Below are positions 24,365 through 32,285 of a stretch of 52,890 nucleotides of DNA, in pieces. The position numbers were made by a program, and so were the translations under genes. The stretch lies in contig JAJEAA010000026.1 of NCBI GenBank assembly GCA_022824365.1, positions 1 to 52,890 of the forward strand. The letters are read 5' to 3'. The number at the start of each line of letters is the position of its first letter. Position 1 is the first letter of the stretch. This DNA is from Anaerolineae bacterium. GTDB lineage: Bacteria > Chloroflexota > Anaerolineae > Aggregatilineales > Phototrophicaceae. A model generated the notes under the pieces. It made no database searches. It worked only from the letters and a program-made list of their open reading frames with translations, and was not told where the DNA came from.

Positions 24365-25555
24365 ATGCAAAGTTTTTCTGTTGGAGAAATCACAGGTTAC
24401 ATCCACGACCTCTTCGACGCCGATGACATCCTGGCGGATATCTGGGTGCGCGGCGAAGTTTCGAACTTGACCAAGGCGCGCTCCGGCCATTGGTATTTCA
24501 CCATCAAAGACGCCGATGCCCAATTGCGCTGCGTCATGTTTCGCGGGGCGGCGCGGGCCGTCCGCGTCGAGGTGGGGGCCGGCGACGAGATCCTCGTGCA
24601 TGGGCGCGTCAGCGTGTATGACGCGCGCGGCGAGTATCAGCTTTACGCCGATCAGATCGAAGCGGTCGGCGGGGTCGGCGACCTGCACTTGCAGTTCGAG
24701 GCGCTGAAAGCGAAGCTGGATGCCGAGGGACTGTTTGACCCCGGGCGGAAGCGACCCGTACCAGCCTTTCCGCGGCAAATCGGCGTCGTGACCTCTCCCA
24801 CAGCAGCGGCCTGGCACGATATGCAAAACGTATTGCGGCGGCGTTTTCCGCTTGCCGAGCTTATCCTCAGCCCAACCTTGGTGCAGGGAGCGGAAGCGCC
24901 AGCTCAGATCGTCCGCGCGCTGCAGCGGCTCAATCGGGATACGGCCGTTGACGTGATCATTGTGGCGCGGGGGGGCGGCTCGCTGGAAGACCTGTGGTGC
25001 TTCAACGATGAGCGCGTGGCGCGGGCGGCCGCGGCTAGCCGCATCCCGGTGATCAGCGGCATCGGGCACGAAATCGACTTCACGATCCTGGACTTCGTGG
25101 CCGATTTGCGCGCGCCGACGCCATCGGCCGCGGCCGAACTGGCGACGCCCAATCGCGATGATCTGCTGCTTGATCTCGACCGGCTGCGCAACAGCTTGAG
25201 TGCGGTTCTTGGCGGCATGTTGAACCAGCACGAGCGCGATCTGAGGCGCTTGCAGAGTTCACTACGAATTGTCACGCCTCTGAAGACGGTACAGGGGGCG
25301 GATCGGGCGATTCACGATTATCGTCTGCGGCTGGCGCGGGCGGCGGAGCGTCACTTGGCGCAGCTTGGCGAGCGGCTCGCGCATCGCCGGGGAGCGCTGG
25401 AAGCCGCCAGCCCGGCGCATATCCTGGCACGCGGTTACGCCCTCGTCCGCGACGAAGCGGGCAATATAATCCGCGAGGCAAATCAAGTCAGCAAGAATCA
25501 GCGACTGAACGTACAATTGGCGACAGACCGACTTAAAGTTAGGGTCGATGACTGA
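24365..25555 (+). CDS. xseA: Exodeoxyribonuclease VII large subunit
   Basis: Catalytic subunit of the single-strand-specific exonuclease VII, which trims DNA in repair. The N-terminal OB fold is clear (FSVGEITGYIHDLF, WVRGEVSNLTKARSGHWYF, CVMFRGAAR), followed by the catalytic domain with GVVTSPTAAAWHD, VARGGGSLEDLWCFNDE and PVISGIGHEIDFTI, then a long coiled-coil region (about 275-360) and ARGYALV at the end. ATG 24365 follows GAGGAGG with a short 3-base gap; ATG 24350 is an alternative. The 396-residue length is normal. Its stop overlaps the xseB start. Confidence 0.96.
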   Translation: MQSFSVGEITGYIHDLFDADDILADIWVRGEVSNLTKARSGHWYFTIKDADAQLRCVMFRGAARAVRVEVGAGDEILVHGRVSVYDARGEYQLYADQIEAVGGVGDLHLQFEALKAKLDAEGLFDPGRKRPVPAFPRQIGVVTSPTAAAWHDMQNVLRRRFPLAELILSPTLVQGAEAPAQIVRALQRLNRDTAVDVIIVARGGGSLEDLWCFNDERVARAAAASRIPVISGIGHEIDFTILDFVADLRAPTPSAAAELATPNRDDLLLDLDRLRNSLSAVLGGMLNQHERDLRRLQSSLRIVTPLKTVQGADRAIHDYRLRLARAAERHLAQLGERLAHRRGALEAASPAHILARGYALVRDEAGNIIREANQVSKNQRLNVQLATDRLKVRVDD

Positions 25556-25761
25556 TGGAAGATATCACAAAGCTCAGTTACGAGGCGGCTTATCAGCAGT
25601 TGGAAGCGCTGGTGGCGCAACTTGAAAGCGGCGCGCTGCCCCTGGAAGAGTCGGTGGCGCTGTATGAGCGTGGTCAGCGGCTCGCGGCGCATTGTCAGGC
25701 GCTGCTGGAAGAGGCCGAGCTCAAGATCAAAATGGTGGATGAAGCGGGGCGCGGCGAGTAA
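25555..25761 (+). CDS. xseB: Exodeoxyribonuclease VII small subunit
   Basis: A 68-residue helical protein with the family pattern LSYEAAYQQLEALVAQLESG followed by LPLEESVALYERGQRLA. Several copies bind each large subunit. ATG overlaps the xseA stop codon by one base, so the two are translationally coupled. Length is slightly below the usual 75-80 residues because the C-terminal tail is short. Confidence 0.95.
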   Translation: MEDITKLSYEAAYQQLEALVAQLESGALPLEESVALYERGQRLAAHCQALLEEAELKIKMVDEAGRGE

Positions 25762-25788
25762 GCGGCGCGGACCCGGCAGCGACATACG

Positions 25789-27033
25789 ATGATTGACCTC
25801 GAAAAGCTCCCGACCAGGGCGGAAAAGAATATCTCCATGCGCGTCAAGGGCGCGGCCGAGCGAGCGCTGCGGCAGGGGCATCCCTGGGTCTATGAAGATT
25901 CGATTATCAAGCAGAGTCACTTGGGCAGCTCCGGCGACCTGGCGGTCATCTATGACCGGGACAAGAACAATTTCCTGGCGGTGGGTTTGTACGACCCGCT
26001 GTCGCCGATTCGCGTCAAGGTTCTGCACGCGCTGCAGCCGATACGGATTAATCAGGGCTTCTTCGCCGATAAGCTGCGGGCGGCGCAGGCCAAACGGCAG
26101 CCGCTGATCAATACCGAGACGACCGGCTATCGCCTGGTCTATGGCGAGAGCGATGGCTTCCCCGCGCTGGTGCTCGACCGCTACGGCGATACCCTCGCGC
26201 TCAAGCTGTATACCAGCGCCTGGATACCGCATTTGCGCGCGCTGATCCCGGCGCTGCAAGAGTCGATCATTTTTGATTCGCTGGTGCTGCGCTTGAGCCG
26301 GACGCTGCAAGCGGACCAGATGAATGTCGCCAAGTTATACGACTTGCACGATGGCCAGCAGTTGATCGGGGACAGCCCCTCGAGCGCCGCGCAATTTGTC
26401 GAGAACGGCTTGCTGTTTCAGGCGGATGTCGTGAAAGGGCACAAAACCGGCTTCTTCTTCGATCAACGCGACAATCGGCAGAAAGTCCGCGAGCTGGCGA
26501 AGGGGCAGCGCGTCCTCGATGTATTCTGCTATTCCGGCGCCTTCTCGGTCTATGCGCTGGCGGGCGGCGCGCGCTCGGTAACGGCGCTGGACGTCAGCAA
26601 ACCGGCGCTGGAGGCCTTGAAGATCAATGTCGAGAACAACGGCTTTGACCCGGCCAAGGTCGATGTCATCGCCGCGGACGCCTTCGCCGGCATGCGCCAA
26701 CTGATTGGCGCCAAGCGCAAGTTCAATATGGTGATTGTCGATCCACCGGCCTTCGCAAACAGCCGCGCCAGCATGAGGAATGCCGTGCTCGCTTATCGCC
26801 GACTGGTCGAGATGGCGCTGCGCCTGGTCACTAATGGCGGCCTGCTGGTGATGGCTTCTTGTTCCAGCCGCATCAATGCCGAGATGTTCTTCCAGTTGGT
26901 GGCGCGCTCGGCGACGGTCGCCGGCTACGAGTTGGAGGAGATCGCCCGCACGTCGCACACCCTGGATCATCCCATCGGCTTCCCCGAGGCCGAGTATCTC
27001 AAGGCGCTCTTCGCGCGGGTAAAGCAACAGTAG
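25789..27033 (+). CDS. RlmI-like class I rRNA methyltransferase
   Basis: Probable SAM-dependent 5-methylcytosine methyltransferase for 23S rRNA (RlmI, C1962 in E. coli). The N-terminal PUA domain covers about 15-90 (KGAAERALRQGHPWVYEDSI). A beta-hairpin-like EEHGI region follows with YRLVYGESDGFPALVLDRYG. The Rossmann domain has KTGFFFDQRDNR, VLDVFCYSGAFSVYAL, DVSKPALEAL and IVDPPAFA. A cysteine in ASCSS (near 363) is in the position of the nucleophile of these enzymes. At 414 residues it is of typical length. It lies 27 bases after xseB, probably in one transcript, and its stop is 1 base from the convergent SDR gene. Confidence 0.9.
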   Translation: MIDLEKLPTRAEKNISMRVKGAAERALRQGHPWVYEDSIIKQSHLGSSGDLAVIYDRDKNNFLAVGLYDPLSPIRVKVLHALQPIRINQGFFADKLRAAQAKRQPLINTETTGYRLVYGESDGFPALVLDRYGDTLALKLYTSAWIPHLRALIPALQESIIFDSLVLRLSRTLQADQMNVAKLYDLHDGQQLIGDSPSSAAQFVENGLLFQADVVKGHKTGFFFDQRDNRQKVRELAKGQRVLDVFCYSGAFSVYALAGGARSVTALDVSKPALEALKINVENNGFDPAKVDVIAADAFAGMRQLIGAKRKFNMVIVDPPAFANSRASMRNAVLAYRRLVEMALRLVTNGGLLVMASCSSRINAEMFFQLVARSATVAGYELEEIARTSHTLDHPIGFPEAEYLKALFARVKQQ

Positions 27034-27034
27034 C

Positions 27035-27769
27035 TTATTGCGCGTCCCGCCGCATCAAACTGAAGCTCTGGCTCGTCGGACCGGTCGGCGGCTGCGTCGC
27101 CAGGAAAAGCGCCAATGGCACAACATCGGCCGGCTGCTTGAACCATTCGAGGCTGAGCGCGGGATCGGCCGGGCGTTCGGCATCGGTCAAGATAGCTGTA
27201 TCGACCAAGCCCGGAATGAGCTCGTTGACGCAGATGCCGTAGGGGCGCAATTCTTCCGCCAGCACGCGGACAAACATCCAGGCGCCCGCTTTCGAGGCGC
27301 TATAGGCGGAGCCGGCCTGGCCAACGCGATGGCCCATGCCGGAGCCGATGACGATGATATGACCGCCCTTGCTCTTGAGGTCGGGGATGGCGTATTTGCA
27401 GGTGTAATAGATGCCGAGCAGGTTGACGCGAATCGTATGCTCCCAGCCGGCGATCTCGCTTTCTTCGACCGAGCGCCGCTCGAAACTGCCGCCGGCGTTG
27501 GCGACGACAATATCGACGCCGCCGTAGCGCGCGCGGGTCTGCGCGTAGAGATTCTCCAGGTCGGCCGCCTCCGTCACATCACAGCGCCGGGCGATAGCGT
27601 CGCCGCCGGCCTCGCGGATAAGCCGGACGGTTTCATCCAGTTGGGTTTGGGTCCGCGCGGCGCAGACGACCTTGGCGCCCTGCTCCGCGAAGCCGATAGC
27701 CAATCCCCGCCCGATGCCGCGCCCGGCGCCGGTGATGACGGCGACTTTCGATTCCAGTTGTCCGCCCAT
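27035..27769 (-). CDS. Short-chain dehydrogenase/reductase
   Basis: Classical NAD(P)-dependent SDR of 244 residues. Cofactor motif TGAGRGIG (13-20), NAG (91-93), catalytic S143, Y156 and K160 (YSASK) are all in place. R38/R40 after the second beta strand favours NADP. The substrate cannot be read from the sequence; similarity to FabG is general. The C-terminus is shortened and divergent (TQPPTGPTSQSFSLMRRDAQ), with the usual 'G..i.vDGG' end replaced. RBS AGGA is 4-5 bases upstream. It lies 12 bases downstream of murJ, likely in the same transcript. Confidence 0.9.
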   Translation of the reverse strand: MGGQLESKVAVITGAGRGIGRGLAIGFAEQGAKVVCAARTQTQLDETVRLIREAGGDAIARRCDVTEAADLENLYAQTRARYGGVDIVVANAGGSFERRSVEESEIAGWEHTIRVNLLGIYYTCKYAIPDLKSKGGHIIVIGSGMGHRVGQAGSAYSASKAGAWMFVRVLAEELRPYGICVNELIPGLVDTAILTDAERPADPALSLEWFKQPADVVPLALFLATQPPTGPTSQSFSLMRRDAQ

Positions 27770-27781
27770 GTCCTGCCCTCC

Positions 27782-29425
27782 CTATCGTTTGACCAAGCTG
27801 ATGCCGCGCTGAACGAGGGGCGCCAGCAGCGCGCGTGTCTCGCTCCAGCCGAAGAGATAATCAGCGCCGAAGAATATGACGCCGCCCCCGATGATACCAG
27901 ATATCGCCGTTGCCCAGCCGCCAGTTGAGAGTGATGTTATCAGCAGCGCGACGGCTGCCGCCATCAGCAGGGAGAGCAACAGGCTGCCGCCAGCGCTGAG
28001 GACGATGCCGCGATCGTATCGCTGTGAGCCAGCGTCAAGCTCCGCCAGCCGTCGACGCAATAGCCACCACAGCGCCAGAGCTTCCACGATGGTCGTCAGA
28101 GCGTTTGCCAGCGCCAAACCGGCGAAGGGACCGCGCGCCAGGCTGTCCGGATCGCCGATGAATTGGATGAAGACAAAATTCAGCGCGATGTTGCTGAGCA
28201 TGGCGCAGGCGCCGGCGATGACAGGCGTCGCGGTGTCCTCCAGGGCGTAGAAGGCGCGCGACAGCACCTCGAGCAAAGCGAAGCCGCCGATGCCCAGAGC
28301 GTAAAAACTCAGCGCCCAAGCGACCGCTTCCGTGCTTTCCCCGGTCCAGGCGCCGCGCTGCAAGAGGCTGACGAGCGGCTCGCCCAGGACAATAAGCAGC
28401 GCCGAAGCCGGGAAAGACAGATAGAGCACATTGCGCATGGCCGCCGCCAGGCGATCGCGGAACGCGGCGTAGTTGCCTTGCGCCCGCAGCGTCGCCAGCG
28501 TGGGGAATACAGCTGATGCCTGACTCTGGCCGATCATGCCCAGCACGAAGAAGCAGAGCATGAAGGCGTAGCGGAGGGCGACCACGCTGCCATCGACCAT
28601 GCCGCTGGCGAAGCGGTTATTGACATAGAAGTTGATCTGCACCACCGCCAAGCCCAGCACGCGAGGACCCATCAAGCGCAGCACATCCGTCACGCCCGGC
28701 GCGCGCGCGGATAGCAGGGGACGCAGCCGAGCGCGTACCTTGTACAAGCCTGGCAGCTGCACCAGCAAATGCAGGATCGCGCTCAAGACCGCGCCATAAG
28801 CCAGACCCATGACGTTGAGATCGCCCACTTGCCCGATATTCGCATGCGGCGGCAGGGCTGGCGCAATGAAGAGCGCGCCGATGATGATGCCGATGTTGTT
28901 CATGCTGATGGCGATGGCGGGCAGCCAGAAGGCCGCGTAGGACTGCAAGATGCCCATGATCAAGCCGCTGACGCTGAAGATGACCGGCGTGATCATCATC
29001 AGGCGGATCATGTCGGCCATCAGCCGCTGCTGCTCGGGCGGACGGTCAGTGAAGAGCAACTGGCCCACCAATTGCGGGGCGAAGACGGCGACGAGGGCGC
29101 CAAAGAGGGCGGCGCTAGCGGCCGAAAGCGTCATGACCGCGCTGGCGAGGCGCCAGGCCTGTTCCGCGTCTTGCTCGCGAAAGCGCGCGAAAACCGGGAT
29201 AAAGGACGAGCCCAGCGCGCCACCGGCCACCAGCACGAAGACGGTCTCCGGCAGTTGCTGCGCGGCGGCGAAGGTATCGTTGGCGGCGCCGGTGCCGAAC
29301 TGCGCGCCGACCACGGCGATCCTCAGCAAACCGAGCGCGCCGCTGGCGAGGAAACCGACCAGCACAATCAGCGCCTTTTCGATGACCTGCCGGTTATCCA
29401 GCGCAGTATAGGCGCCTTTGCTCAT
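27782..29425 (-). CDS. murJ: MurJ, lipid II flippase
   Basis: Multi-helix MOP-superfamily flippase that moves lipid-linked peptidoglycan precursor across the membrane. The start (ALIVLVGFLASGALGLLRIAV followed by an AxxFG-type segment) and TFAAAQQLPETVFVLVAGGALGSSFIPVF are diagnostic of MurJ; about 14 helices follow. The start at 29425 (MSKGAY) is taken because GGGAGGG lies 3 bases upstream; 29461 would add 12 residues. At 547 residues it has family length. It is divergent from rplI across a 127-base gap that contains a shared TATATTATAA stretch. Confidence 0.93.
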   Translation of the reverse strand: MSKGAYTALDNRQVIEKALIVLVGFLASGALGLLRIAVVGAQFGTGAANDTFAAAQQLPETVFVLVAGGALGSSFIPVFARFREQDAEQAWRLASAVMTLSAASAALFGALVAVFAPQLVGQLLFTDRPPEQQRLMADMIRLMMITPVIFSVSGLIMGILQSYAAFWLPAIAISMNNIGIIIGALFIAPALPPHANIGQVGDLNVMGLAYGAVLSAILHLLVQLPGLYKVRARLRPLLSARAPGVTDVLRLMGPRVLGLAVVQINFYVNNRFASGMVDGSVVALRYAFMLCFFVLGMIGQSQASAVFPTLATLRAQGNYAAFRDRLAAAMRNVLYLSFPASALLIVLGEPLVSLLQRGAWTGESTEAVAWALSFYALGIGGFALLEVLSRAFYALEDTATPVIAGACAMLSNIALNFVFIQFIGDPDSLARGPFAGLALANALTTIVEALALWWLLRRRLAELDAGSQRYDRGIVLSAGGSLLLSLLMAAAVALLITSLSTGGWATAISGIIGGGVIFFGADYLFGWSETRALLAPLVQRGISLVKR

Positions 29426-29461
29426 CCGCCCTCCCGCTCGCCGGCGCTTCTGGATTGCCAC

Positions 29462-29489
29462 TTGGCAGCGCCGCCGACATCTTTATAAT
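29462..29489 (+). promoter_or_regulatory. Promoter TTGGCA-N16-TATAAT for rplI
   Basis: A perfect -10 (29484-29489) and a good -35, 64 bases before the L9 start. The reverse strand of the same spot also reads as a -10 (TATATT), so it may serve murJ too. Confidence 0.6.
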
Positions 29490-29552
29490 ATACGGGTTCA
29501 GCCAATGGAAAACGCTCCGCGAGACGCAGTTGGAGCGAATGAGGAACTTGAG

Positions 29553-30188
29553 ATGCAAGTTATTTTACTCCAGGACTTGTACAAGCACGGGGTCGCTGGC
29601 GAAGTGGTCAAGGTAGCGGACGGATTCGCGCGCAACTACCTGATTCCGAACAAGATGGCCATTCAGGCCACGTCCTCCGCCCTGAAACAGACCGAGGCCG
29701 TTCGCCAGAATGTCGAGGCGCGCAAGGCGCAATACAACAACATGCTCAATGATCTGGCGCGGCAGATTGACGGCGTCGAGCTCATATTCGGGCGGCGGGC
29801 CGCTTCCACCGGCAAGCTCTTTGGCTCGGTAACTACGCAAGAAATCGCGGATGAACTGGACCGCGCGACCGGTGTGGATATTAACCGGCGGCGCATCAGC
29901 CAGCAATCCTTGCGCGAGGTGGGGACGCACCAGGTGGCGGTCCGCCTGGGCAACGAGATGTCGCCGGTGTTGACGGTGACGATCGTGCCGGAAGATGAAC
30001 TGCCGGAATTCCTGGCGGCGCGCGAACGGGGCGAGGAAGTCCGCGCCGAAGACTTGATGACCGAGGGCTTCCGCTACCAGACCTCAGCCGAAGACGAAGT
30101 AGCCGAAGAGGATGCGGAAGAGGGCGAAAACGTTGAAGCGACGGAGGAGGCGCCGGCTGAGCTGGAAGCCGAAGGCGTCATCGAATAA
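29553..30188 (+). CDS. rplI: Ribosomal protein bL9 with a long acidic C-terminal tail
   Basis: Binds 23S rRNA and spans between ribosomes. The N-terminal rRNA-binding domain (MQVILLQDLYKHGVAGEVVKV, then DGFARNYLIPN) and C-terminal domain (TGKLFGSVTTQEIADEL to LTVTIVPED) fill residues 1-148, the usual L9. About 60 extra residues follow, strongly acidic and low in complexity (AEDEVAEEDAEEGENVEATE). ATG 29553 has GAGGA 7 bases upstream; the frame extends to 29418 but overlaps murJ. No S6, SSB or S18 genes are adjacent. Confidence 0.95.
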   Translation: MQVILLQDLYKHGVAGEVVKVADGFARNYLIPNKMAIQATSSALKQTEAVRQNVEARKAQYNNMLNDLARQIDGVELIFGRRAASTGKLFGSVTTQEIADELDRATGVDINRRRISQQSLREVGTHQVAVRLGNEMSPVLTVTIVPEDELPEFLAARERGEEVRAEDLMTEGFRYQTSAEDEVAEEDAEEGENVEATEEAPAELEAEGVIE

Positions 30189-30255
30189 AGCAGCGCGGAT
30201 TGCCCGCCAACATAATTAACCCTGCAACATTTTTCTAGCCCCGGCGGTTACAGGT

Positions 30256-30264
30256 TATACTGTA
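30256..30264 (+). promoter_or_regulatory. TATACTGTA element before the rodZ-like gene
   Basis: Third + strand copy of the nonamer, about 120 bases before the start codon. The leader in between contains an imperfect GGCGGC/GCCGCC hairpin (30334-30358). Confidence 0.35.
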
Positions 30265-30386
30265 CTGTTGGGGTTATCTCTTTTATTCAAATGCGCTTTG
30301 CGTTAGCCGAGCGGGTTTGATACTTTTATCTAGGCGGCAGCCAATGATGTCGCCGCCGAACAGTTGATTTAAGGTCTTCATTGCGG

Positions 30387-31544
30387 ATGGATGCCTACTC
30401 CCTCGGACAGGTCCTGCGGGAAGCGCGCGAAAGTAAAGAACTCGAAATCGAGGAGGTCGTCGCCAGGCTGCGAATCCGCCAGCCGATCCTGGAAGGCTTT
30501 GAAGCGGGCGACTTCGAAATCAGCGGCGTGCCGGAGATACAGATTCGCGGCTTGCTGCGGATCTACGCCCGTCACCTGGAGCTGGACGAGGAACATGTCC
30601 TGCTGCTTTACGGGCAGATGCGCCTTGCCCAGGAGAGAGGCCGGCGCGGTCGACGCGGGCGGCGCCGCCAGACAACGCCGGTCGAGGAGCCTTTCAGCTC
30701 CACCCAGCCGCTACAAGAATTCGAACAGGTTGACAGACGCCGGACTGGTTGCCGCGGCGCCTTGCGATTGCTGCTGCTGCTGCTGTTTTCGGCGGCGGCC
30801 ATCGCTGTCATCGCCTTTGTCACAGTCGAGCTGGTCGGCATCGAAGCCTTCCTTCCGCCCAGCGAGACGCCCGAGACCGTCAACATCGCAGCCACGGACA
30901 CAGTCGCTGTCCCGCCCAGCGATACGCCGCTCGCGAGCGAACCGACCTTGCCGGCCGGTCGCGCGCAATACACCGGCTCCGGCATCCTGGTCAGCGTCCT
31001 GGTGACGCAACGAAGCTGGATCAGCATACAGAGCGACGGCAATAGCGTTTACGAGGGCATCGCCAGCGCCGATACCTTGCTGGAATACAGTGCCGAGACC
31101 GAAGTGGCGCTGAGCGCGGCCAATGCCCTGGCGCTGGATGTGATCTGGAATGGCCAGCGGCAAGGCATAATCGGCGAACGCGGCCAGCGGGTTGACATCC
31201 GTTTCACCATCGACCAAGCTATCATCACGCTGGGTCCGGGCGGGGCGCCAAGTCCGCTCCCGCCGACAGAAGCGGCAGTGGAAGTGGTCGAAGTCGAGAC
31301 CGAACCGGAAGCGGCGCCAACGCAGAGCGAGCCGGTCGAAGCCAGTCCGACGCGGGCTGTCACTCCCATTCCGACTGCGCTGCCGACGGCATTGCCGACG
31401 ACGATACCCACGGTGGCGTCGCTGCCGACCGACACGCCGCGACCGATCGCCATACCGACGGGAACCCAGCCGGCGGACCCGACAGGGATCCTGCCGCCGC
31501 GTGTGACGCAAGTGGGTCTGCCGCCGACGAAGGAGGGGGCGTGA
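30387..31544 (+). CDS. RodZ-like protein (HTH, membrane helix, periplasmic domain)
   Basis: Shape-determination type protein. Residues 1-70 are a helix-turn-helix of the RodZ N-terminal family (LGQVLREARESKELEIEEVV, then IRGLLRIYARHL), which in RodZ binds MreB. A basic stretch RRGRRGRRRQ precedes the membrane helix (about 124-148). The outside part has the DUF4115-like beta domain (about 200-290, including RSWISIQSDG). The last 100 residues are Pro/Thr-rich and probably extended. ATG 30387 is given; TTG 30381 has AAGG better placed. Its stop overlaps the next gene. Confidence 0.85.
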   Translation: MDAYSLGQVLREARESKELEIEEVVARLRIRQPILEGFEAGDFEISGVPEIQIRGLLRIYARHLELDEEHVLLLYGQMRLAQERGRRGRRGRRRQTTPVEEPFSSTQPLQEFEQVDRRRTGCRGALRLLLLLLFSAAAIAVIAFVTVELVGIEAFLPPSETPETVNIAATDTVAVPPSDTPLASEPTLPAGRAQYTGSGILVSVLVTQRSWISIQSDGNSVYEGIASADTLLEYSAETEVALSAANALALDVIWNGQRQGIIGERGQRVDIRFTIDQAIITLGPGGAPSPLPPTEAAVEVVEVETEPEAAPTQSEPVEASPTRAVTPIPTALPTALPTTIPTVASLPTDTPRPIAIPTGTQPADPTGILPPRVTQVGLPPTKEGA

Positions 31545-32224
31545 TGAGTACGAAGAACGAGATTGACTTTGACTTTGACGCGCTGGAAGCGGAATTGTAC
31601 AGCGCCTTGGCGAAAGCGTTTACCAGCTTGCAGCTCGATTTTCCTGACGAGAACTTTTACAACTTCACGCTTTCGGTTTCTCCTAGCATGGTGTATGTAG
31701 CGATCGCGGCAAACACCGAAGACGGTCTCAACTCCACTGCCAAGTACTTTCGAGAGAAATATCCGAAATATGCCGAGGTAAGCTTCGACGATGTCAAGGC
31801 GCTTTTTCGGCATGAATTCGGCGACTTCGCTTACTTTGCTCATGGCCAAGATATGAGCGCTTACGATGCGATGCTCAAAAGAGCAGATGAAATGCTTAGC
31901 AATTTTGTCGAAGAGACAGACGTTCTTCTAGATAATCTGCTCGAAGAGCTAAATGACGACTTTGACGCGGCCTGGAAATTCGTGGGACCGTACCACGACA
32001 GGATATTGAAGGTCTGCGAGCGAGCGATGAAACGTATTGATGAAGACAAAGTCTTTGAGCTTAACAGCCGGCGAGACACCGCGACTCTGCTAGTCAGGCA
32101 CGGTGATAGCGAACCGGATCCCGAAATCGCGCGCCGGCTAAATCCAGAAAGCGTATACACGCGGTTTCTTAAAGAATATGATCATGCCCAGACTGTTCAA
32201 AAGCGTATCTACAGCAGTCAATAA
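31544..32224 (+). CDS. DUF4303-like protein
   Basis: A 226-residue soluble acidic protein. The N-terminal half (FDFDALEAELYSALAKAFTS, LSVSPSMVYVAIAANTEDGL) and the mid-region resemble DUF4303, a family often found beside toxin genes and suspected to include immunity proteins; I am not certain of the match. Base composition is visibly more A+T-rich than that of its neighbours (TTT, AAA, GAT codons are common), hinting at transfer. ATG overlaps the rodZ-like stop and AGGAGGGGG is upstream. No toxin gene is seen nearby. Confidence 0.6.
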   Translation: MSTKNEIDFDFDALEAELYSALAKAFTSLQLDFPDENFYNFTLSVSPSMVYVAIAANTEDGLNSTAKYFREKYPKYAEVSFDDVKALFRHEFGDFAYFAHGQDMSAYDAMLKRADEMLSNFVEETDVLLDNLLEELNDDFDAAWKFVGPYHDRILKVCERAMKRIDEDKVFELNSRRDTATLLVRHGDSEPDPEIARRLNPESVYTRFLKEYDHAQTVQKRIYSSQ

Positions 32225-32283
32225 TGATGCCGCAATTGGAGGTCGTTATGCAGCTATACGTCGCGGTTAGTGTAGAGGAGTAG
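32224..32283 (+). CDS. Possible 19-codon coupled leader ORF before rimO
   Basis: ATG overlaps the preceding stop (TAATG) and the frame ends TAG 2 bases before the rimO GTG. It contains an internal GGAGG-ATG and ends over the GAGGAG that serves rimO. It could be a coupling peptide or just chance. Confidence 0.25.
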   Translation: MMPQLEVVMQLYVAVSVEE

Positions 32284-32285
32284 AC

